Shown piece by piece: positions 45,423 to 48,515 of a stretch of 48,515 nt of DNA. The stretch is from a virus. Under the pieces are notes generated by a model, which saw only the letters and a program-made list of their open reading frames with translations, was not told the origin of the DNA and did not search any database. Position 1 is the stretch's first letter; every line of letters begins with the position of its first letter. The stretch is from positions 1 to 48,515 of the IMG/VR virus record IMGVR_UViG_3300031718_000016; one strand, written 5' to 3'. The position numbers were made by a program, and so were the translations under genes.

Positions 45423-46265
45423 CTATCCAACATAGTATTCTCCTCTCCTACAAAACTTTAGGCGACCCGCATCCACCATTTGATTCTTCCATTCCTTCAG
45501 CTTCGTCTTGCCCACGCCGCATTCACGCCCCCACGCCTCAATATCGGCCCAAGTGATCTTTCCGCTCGCCTCGGCCAGCAGAGCCTCTAGGGTAGGGATG
45601 GAGTAGGGCTCAAGAATCCCATGATCGTTGAACCGATAGTGCTCCGTCCTGGGCTTACCGTCTCTCAGTAGAATTTGTATATCCCGTTCGGGCTCCTCCT
45701 CCCCATTGGGCGACGTAATGACGGCCATAGTGCCGCAAATTCCAGGCCACGCAGCGCTGCCCATCACGTTGTCTCTGGTGTTGACGAACTTAGCGCCCTC
45801 CTTCACCTTCGACACCCAGCTAGAGCCCCACACGCTGCATCCCTCGGCGGCCATCAGCCGGTAGACGCGCCTAGAGAAGTTGACCACATCCACCGCCTTG
45901 TTGGGATCGCCGGCGAGGATCGTTATGCTCTCGACATAAAGAATATCGACCTTCTTGCGGCCCATAATGCGATGGCTCTTGCAAAGATTGTGTAGCCCCA
46001 CCACATCGAACTTGGTATCTTCGCTCTCGTCTTGAAAGGAAAGCATGGGCAGAGCAGCGGCGGGGTAGCCCATCTTCACCAACGTGCGCTGGCCATCCCT
46101 GACGGGGCGCTCACAACTGGTATAGAGGACTTCCAGCCCTTGCCGACGCAGCTCAATCAACTGGGGCAGAATCCAGCGGGTTTTGCCAGCGCCGCTAGCG
46201 CCAGCCACAAGGTTGAAGGTGTTTTTGAGCCACAGGTTTTCCACGTAGTAATCTGAATCAGGCAT
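45423..46265 (-). CDS. RecA-fold ATPase with C-terminal winged helix (RepA/DnaB-like)
   Basis: 280 residues. Walker A GASGAGKT (22-29), Walker B VDILYVESI near residue 110, then SSWVSKVKEGAKFVNTRDNV, as in AAA_25/RepA-type hexameric ATPases. The last ~55 residues (ITWADIEAWGRECGVGKTKL, then DAGRLKFCRRGEYYV) look like a winged helix. It may act as replicative helicase or helicase loader for the polymerase encoded on the other strand. First gene of the minus early block behind a promoter at 46449-46484. Confidence 0.75.
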   Translation of the reverse strand: MPDSDYYVENLWLKNTFNLVAGASGAGKTRWILPQLIELRRQGLEVLYTSCERPVRDGQRTLVKMGYPAAALPMLSFQDESEDTKFDVVGLHNLCKSHRIMGRKKVDILYVESITILAGDPNKAVDVVNFSRRVYRLMAAEGCSVWGSSWVSKVKEGAKFVNTRDNVMGSAAWPGICGTMAVITSPNGEEEPERDIQILLRDGKPRTEHYRFNDHGILEPYSIPTLEALLAEASGKITWADIEAWGRECGVGKTKLKEWKNQMVDAGRLKFCRRGEYYVG

Positions 46266-46388
46266 TGCTGATGCTCCACTTTTTAGATTTGATTTCCCTG
46301 ATTCAAGCTCAGGGCCGCAGGTGATAGGTAATACAGGGTACTTGTAGGCTTGATTAGATGCGTCAGTTTAGGCGGGAGATTCAGATGG

Positions 46389-46403
46389 GGGCCAAGTTGG
46401 CAC
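46389..46403. promoter_or_regulatory. Operator-like palindrome copy
   Basis: GGGCCAAGTTGGCAC, in the leader of the ATPase operon and inside a wider GGGGGC...GCCCCC inverted repeat (46387-46412). It could work as operator or as an RNA hairpin. Confidence 0.45.
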
Positions 46404-46454
46404 TCAGCCCCCGGTCGGACGAAGGAAGCCGCCCTCGGAGGAGGCGACCCCACT

Positions 46455-46484
46455 ATAATCTCAGCTTTAGTGTTGCGTTGTCAA
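46455..46484 (-). promoter_or_regulatory. Promoter of the minus early block
   Basis: Minus strand TTGACA (46484-46479) and, 18 bases on, GATTAT followed by AGT. It points to the ATPase and downstream small genes, leaving a leader of about 180 bases that carries the palindrome at 46389-46403. Confidence 0.5.
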
Positions 46485-46486
46485 GT

Positions 46487-46984
46487 CTACCCCTCCACCA
46501 CCGCCGAGCCATAGCCATTCTCAATGGTGTCGAGGAGGTAGGTGTGGCATATGCCATGGCCACATGACCTATGGGCGATAAACTCATGGAACTCCGTCAG
46601 GGCAATCATCGTCGTTCCATTCCACAGGGGGCAGTTGGTGTCACCGCTCTTGGTGTAGTAGTCTCCCGCTTGCGTGCCATCCATAGTCGTCCCATTGGCG
46701 CGGGTGCCCCACTGGTCAGCGCCCCAACTGATGATGGTTTGACAATCGAGGTAGCCATTATTAGGGAAATCGAGGGATTCAGGCAAGGTGAGAAGCCATA
46801 GCTCATAGCCATTCACTACTTCGATTGAGCCCGCGTAGCCAGTCGATTGATTCACCGGCACGCCATTGATGGTGGCCAATTCGGTGCCATAGTCATTACC
46901 GTTCCACGTAAAGGTGGCAGATTGGGCAAGCGATACAGCGCCGGATAGCAGCAGTAAAAGCAGGGCGAGGGCCGATTTCTTCAT
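46487..46984 (-). CDS. Secreted protein with His/Cys-rich C-terminal region
   Basis: 165 residues with a textbook signal peptide (MKKSALALLLLLLSGAVSLA, cleavage near A-Q-S). The mature part is beta-rich and ends with FHEFIAHRSCGHGICHTYLL. Cysteines are few and spaced for disulfides; H-E-x3-H is zinc-like, but this is not a known metalloprotease consensus (not HExxH). It stands alone between two control regions and may be expressed in the lysogen. Function unknown. Confidence 0.6.
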   Translation of the reverse strand: MKKSALALLLLLLSGAVSLAQSATFTWNGNDYGTELATINGVPVNQSTGYAGSIEVVNGYELWLLTLPESLDFPNNGYLDCQTIISWGADQWGTRANGTTMDGTQAGDYYTKSGDTNCPLWNGTTMIALTEFHEFIAHRSCGHGICHTYLLDTIENGYGSAVVEG

Positions 46985-47046
46985 TGTTTAATTTCTCCAC
47001 CCCATTGGATGCGTTGGTTTGCGCTGGTATTCAAAAAGATTTGAGG

Positions 47047-47069
47047 CCCATTACCCCTAAAGCGGGTTG
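47047..47069 (-). repeat. Dispersed palindromic element, copy 10
   Basis: Minus strand AACCCGCTTTAGGGGTAATG, intergenic upstream of the HNH gene, next to an operator-like palindrome, as in copy 4. Confidence 0.8.
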
Positions 47070-47080
47070 CATTAACCAAT

Positions 47081-47095
47081 GAGCCAATTTGGCAC
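47081..47095. promoter_or_regulatory. Operator-like palindrome copy
   Basis: GAGCCAATTTGGCAC, 12 bases behind a dispersed palindromic element, in the divergent region between the secreted-protein gene and the HNH gene. Confidence 0.45.
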
Positions 47096-47145
47096 ATTAA
47101 AAATATGAATCTTTTTGAATTTTGCACAATCTAACTTTAAGTCGG

Positions 47146-47607
47146 ATGAGTGACCCTACCCAAGCTCAGGTGTTGGCGGCAGGCAAAAAATGGCAGCACG
47201 CCTCCCCTAAAATAAGATTCTGGCGATTCGTTCATAAAACTGATTCCTGTTGGTTTTGGGAAGGTAACTTGGATCGTAATGGTTATGGGAGATTCAGCAT
47301 AGCCACAAGCACAACCAGGTTTGCTCATCGGTTTGCCTACGAAATGCTGCGTGGACCAATTCCAGATGGTTTGGTTTTAGACCACCTTTGTCGTGTGCCG
47401 AATTGCGTTAACCCCAATCATCTTGAAATAGTCTCACAGGGCGAAAATGTCCTTCGTGGGGTTGGTCCGTTAGCGCAAAATGCACGTAAAACTCATTGCA
47501 AACGTGGGCACGAACTATCCGGACATAACCTAATTGTTCGTCGTGAGCGTAGAGAGTGTCGAGAGTGCTCAAATTTGGTGCGACGGAAGGGGTTTATCCG
47601 TGGCTGA
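47146..47607 (+). CDS. HNH endonuclease
   Basis: 153 residues from the ATG at 47146. FWRFVHKTDSCWFWEGNLDR then NGYGRFSIAT, AHRFAYEMLRGPIPDGLVLD and HLCRVPNCVNPNHLEIV follow the HNH_3 (His-Asn-His, zinc-finger type) pattern; the catalytic region is LDHLC...NPNHLE. A C-terminal zinc-like part (CKRGHEL...CRECS) follows. Such genes are often free-standing homing endonucleases. It overlaps the nuclease gene downstream, whose N-terminal half is missing. The short lead MSDPTQAQVLAAG resembles the AQTLAAG of that nuclease. Confidence 0.85.
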   Translation: MSDPTQAQVLAAGKKWQHASPKIRFWRFVHKTDSCWFWEGNLDRNGYGRFSIATSTTRFAHRFAYEMLRGPIPDGLVLDHLCRVPNCVNPNHLEIVSQGENVLRGVGPLAQNARKTHCKRGHELSGHNLIVRRERRECRECSNLVRRKGFIRG

Positions 47608-48448
47608 GCCCTCTATGGCACAAACACTGGCAGCGGGGTGGATAGGTCACTTCTACAGCGCTGATCGCTCAATCAAATGGAAGAAGGTTGAAACGGAACA
47701 CTCACTATGGCTCGATGACAACACGCTATTGCTTGGGCGCATTGATGCTGAGGGTAAGACTGAAGATGGCGAGGCATTCTACGCGGATTGGAAAACTATC
47801 AGCGCCAAGAACAAAAATAAGATGGGCTCGGTGAAGGCTGAATATAAGCTAGACCCGCAGATGCTCACTTATGGCCTACTCACCCAACAAAGTAAGGGGA
47901 ATAGGTTCATGGTGCGGTGGGCGATGAAGCCCGACAAATATCTCCCTACGCCCCTCTACTTCTATGAGTGGTATAGCTACAACGACGCTGAGGTAGCTTG
48001 GTGGCGCAACATGGTTCTCAACATTAGCGCTAAGATTCGCTTTGACCGTATCCATTTACGCCCATTTATAACCAATCTCACCAACTGCCTGCGCTATGGC
48101 GCTAACTACGCCTGCCCCCATTTGGCTGAGGGTTGCTCCAAGCAAAATTGGGATGTCGCCTTGGCGGGGTTGATTCCTCGCGTTAGCCACCTTGAGATAG
48201 AGCGCAAGCTGATGGCGCGTGATCCTGGCAGTGAGCATTATCCTGACCCTGATGATTTGGTGGTATTGGATGCTACAAGGATCGACACTTGGTTGGGCTG
48301 CAACGAGCGCTTCCGCAGGGAATACATAGGCAACCCGCATGGCTACGTTGCACCCCCCGGTGAGGCATTGGCGGTGGGAATCGAGTTTCACGATTTGTTG
48401 CACTCTTACTACAACGAACTGAAGGAGAAACAATGTACGACCCCTTAA
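47600..48448 (+). CDS. PD-(D/E)XK nuclease with domain halves out of order
   Basis: 282 residues from the GTG at 47600 (ATG at 47615 is possible). GRIDAEGK ... FYADWKTIS is the PD-(D/E)XK core (D..., then D-x-K) as in Cas4/RecB/phage exonucleases. A C...CPHLAEGC cysteine pair follows. The last 60 residues, LDATRIDTWLGCNERFRREY then GEALAVGIEFHDLLHSYYNE, look like the N-terminal half of the same family ('S.tri.tyl.Cp..fr..yi...a...G...H.ll..yy'). So the order is C-half then N-half. It probably works with RecT as exonuclease if the fold can close; otherwise it is a rearranged remnant. Confidence 0.65.
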   Translation: MAEPSMAQTLAAGWIGHFYSADRSIKWKKVETEHSLWLDDNTLLLGRIDAEGKTEDGEAFYADWKTISAKNKNKMGSVKAEYKLDPQMLTYGLLTQQSKGNRFMVRWAMKPDKYLPTPLYFYEWYSYNDAEVAWWRNMVLNISAKIRFDRIHLRPFITNLTNCLRYGANYACPHLAEGCSKQNWDVALAGLIPRVSHLEIERKLMARDPGSEHYPDPDDLVVLDATRIDTWLGCNERFRREYIGNPHGYVAPPGEALAVGIEFHDLLHSYYNELKEKQCTTP

Positions 48449-48515
48449 CGCCTGAACAAATTAAAGACGCAGTTGAAGCGCGAATTGCCAGCGAAGATGA
48501 TTTGCCTGATCCAAC
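48433..48515 (+). CDS. Small gene cut by the window end
   Basis: ATG after AAGGAGAAAC, overlapping the nuclease stop. MYDPLTPEQIKDAVEARIAS then EDDLPDP and on. If the genome is circular, the frame continues through bases 1-22 (...TVSTLVI, stop TAG at 20-22), giving 34 residues, and is followed 19 bases later by recT. Function unknown. Confidence 0.6.
   Translation, partial: MYDPLTPEQIKDAVEARIASEDDLPDP

Noticed and set aside
46520-46610. Zinc metalloprotease (HExxH) in the secreted protein at 46487-46984
   Set aside because: The sequence is FHEFIAHRSC, with one residue too many between His-Glu and the second His.
47534-47599. Earlier TTG start for the PD-(D/E)XK nuclease
   Set aside because: The extra residues are the HNH zinc region read in another frame.
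1-48515. CRISPR array
   Set aside because: The repeats found are dispersed or irregularly spaced; none has unit-length repeats with spacers.

Overview
The window looks like the complete genome, or nearly so, of a temperate podovirus-type bacteriophage. The evidence is a large terminase, a 767-residue portal, scaffold, major capsid protein, no tape-measure gene, several internal-virion-type proteins and a tyrosine integrase. The reading frame that opens at 48433 and runs off the right end continues in frame into bases 1-22 and then stops. The right-end recombination genes also lead straight into the left-end RecT. The sequence is therefore probably a circular or circularly permuted molecule opened at an arbitrary point. 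Many exported-type proteins with A-Q signal cleavage sites and the moderate base composition would fit a soil bacterium such as an acidobacterium, but the host is only a guess.

Layout. (1) Bases 1-6047, plus strand: RecT-like annealase, a putative ssDNA-binding protein, small zinc proteins, a uracil-DNA-glycosylase/DNA polymerase I fusion, a metallophosphoesterase and small accessory genes. With 47146-48515 (HNH endonuclease, PD-(D/E)XK nuclease) this forms a replication and recombination block. (2) 38255 down to 6016, minus strand: one tightly packed virion and lysis block, where genes commonly overlap as TAATG or ATGA. In transcription order it holds small unknowns, a 3-TM holin-like protein, a GroES-like co-chaperonin, a sigma-like factor, exported fibre or spike proteins, terminase, portal, a histidine-phosphatase-like protein, scaffold, capsid, adaptor, large tail proteins, internal virion proteins, a mini-holin and a T4-type lysozyme. 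(3) 41956 down to 38754, minus strand: a MoxR/CobS-like AAA+ ATPase and a CobT-like VWA protein with small zinc and membrane satellites, ending at a UUCG-loop terminator. (4) 42146-42753, plus strand: three small genes, the first resembling Ogr/Delta late activators. (5) 43009-46984, minus strand: a tRNA-Ser fragment (attP candidate), a small membrane protein, an integrase broken by a stop just before its catalytic tyrosine, a regulatory region full of AGGTCG repeats, small early genes, a RecA-fold ATPase and an exported protein.

Three sequence families run through the genome. The first is ten copies of a short palindromic element (AACCCGCTTT..GGGTAATG), six of them inside genes and read in all three frames. 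The second is nine copies of a 13-base junction motif, CCGRTARCTTTCT, just upstream of virion genes. The third is five copies of the operator-like palindrome GTGCCAAATTGGCAC. A phage sigma-like factor and an Ogr-like protein are candidate partners for the second. No CI-type repressor was recognised, so control of lysogeny is unresolved.
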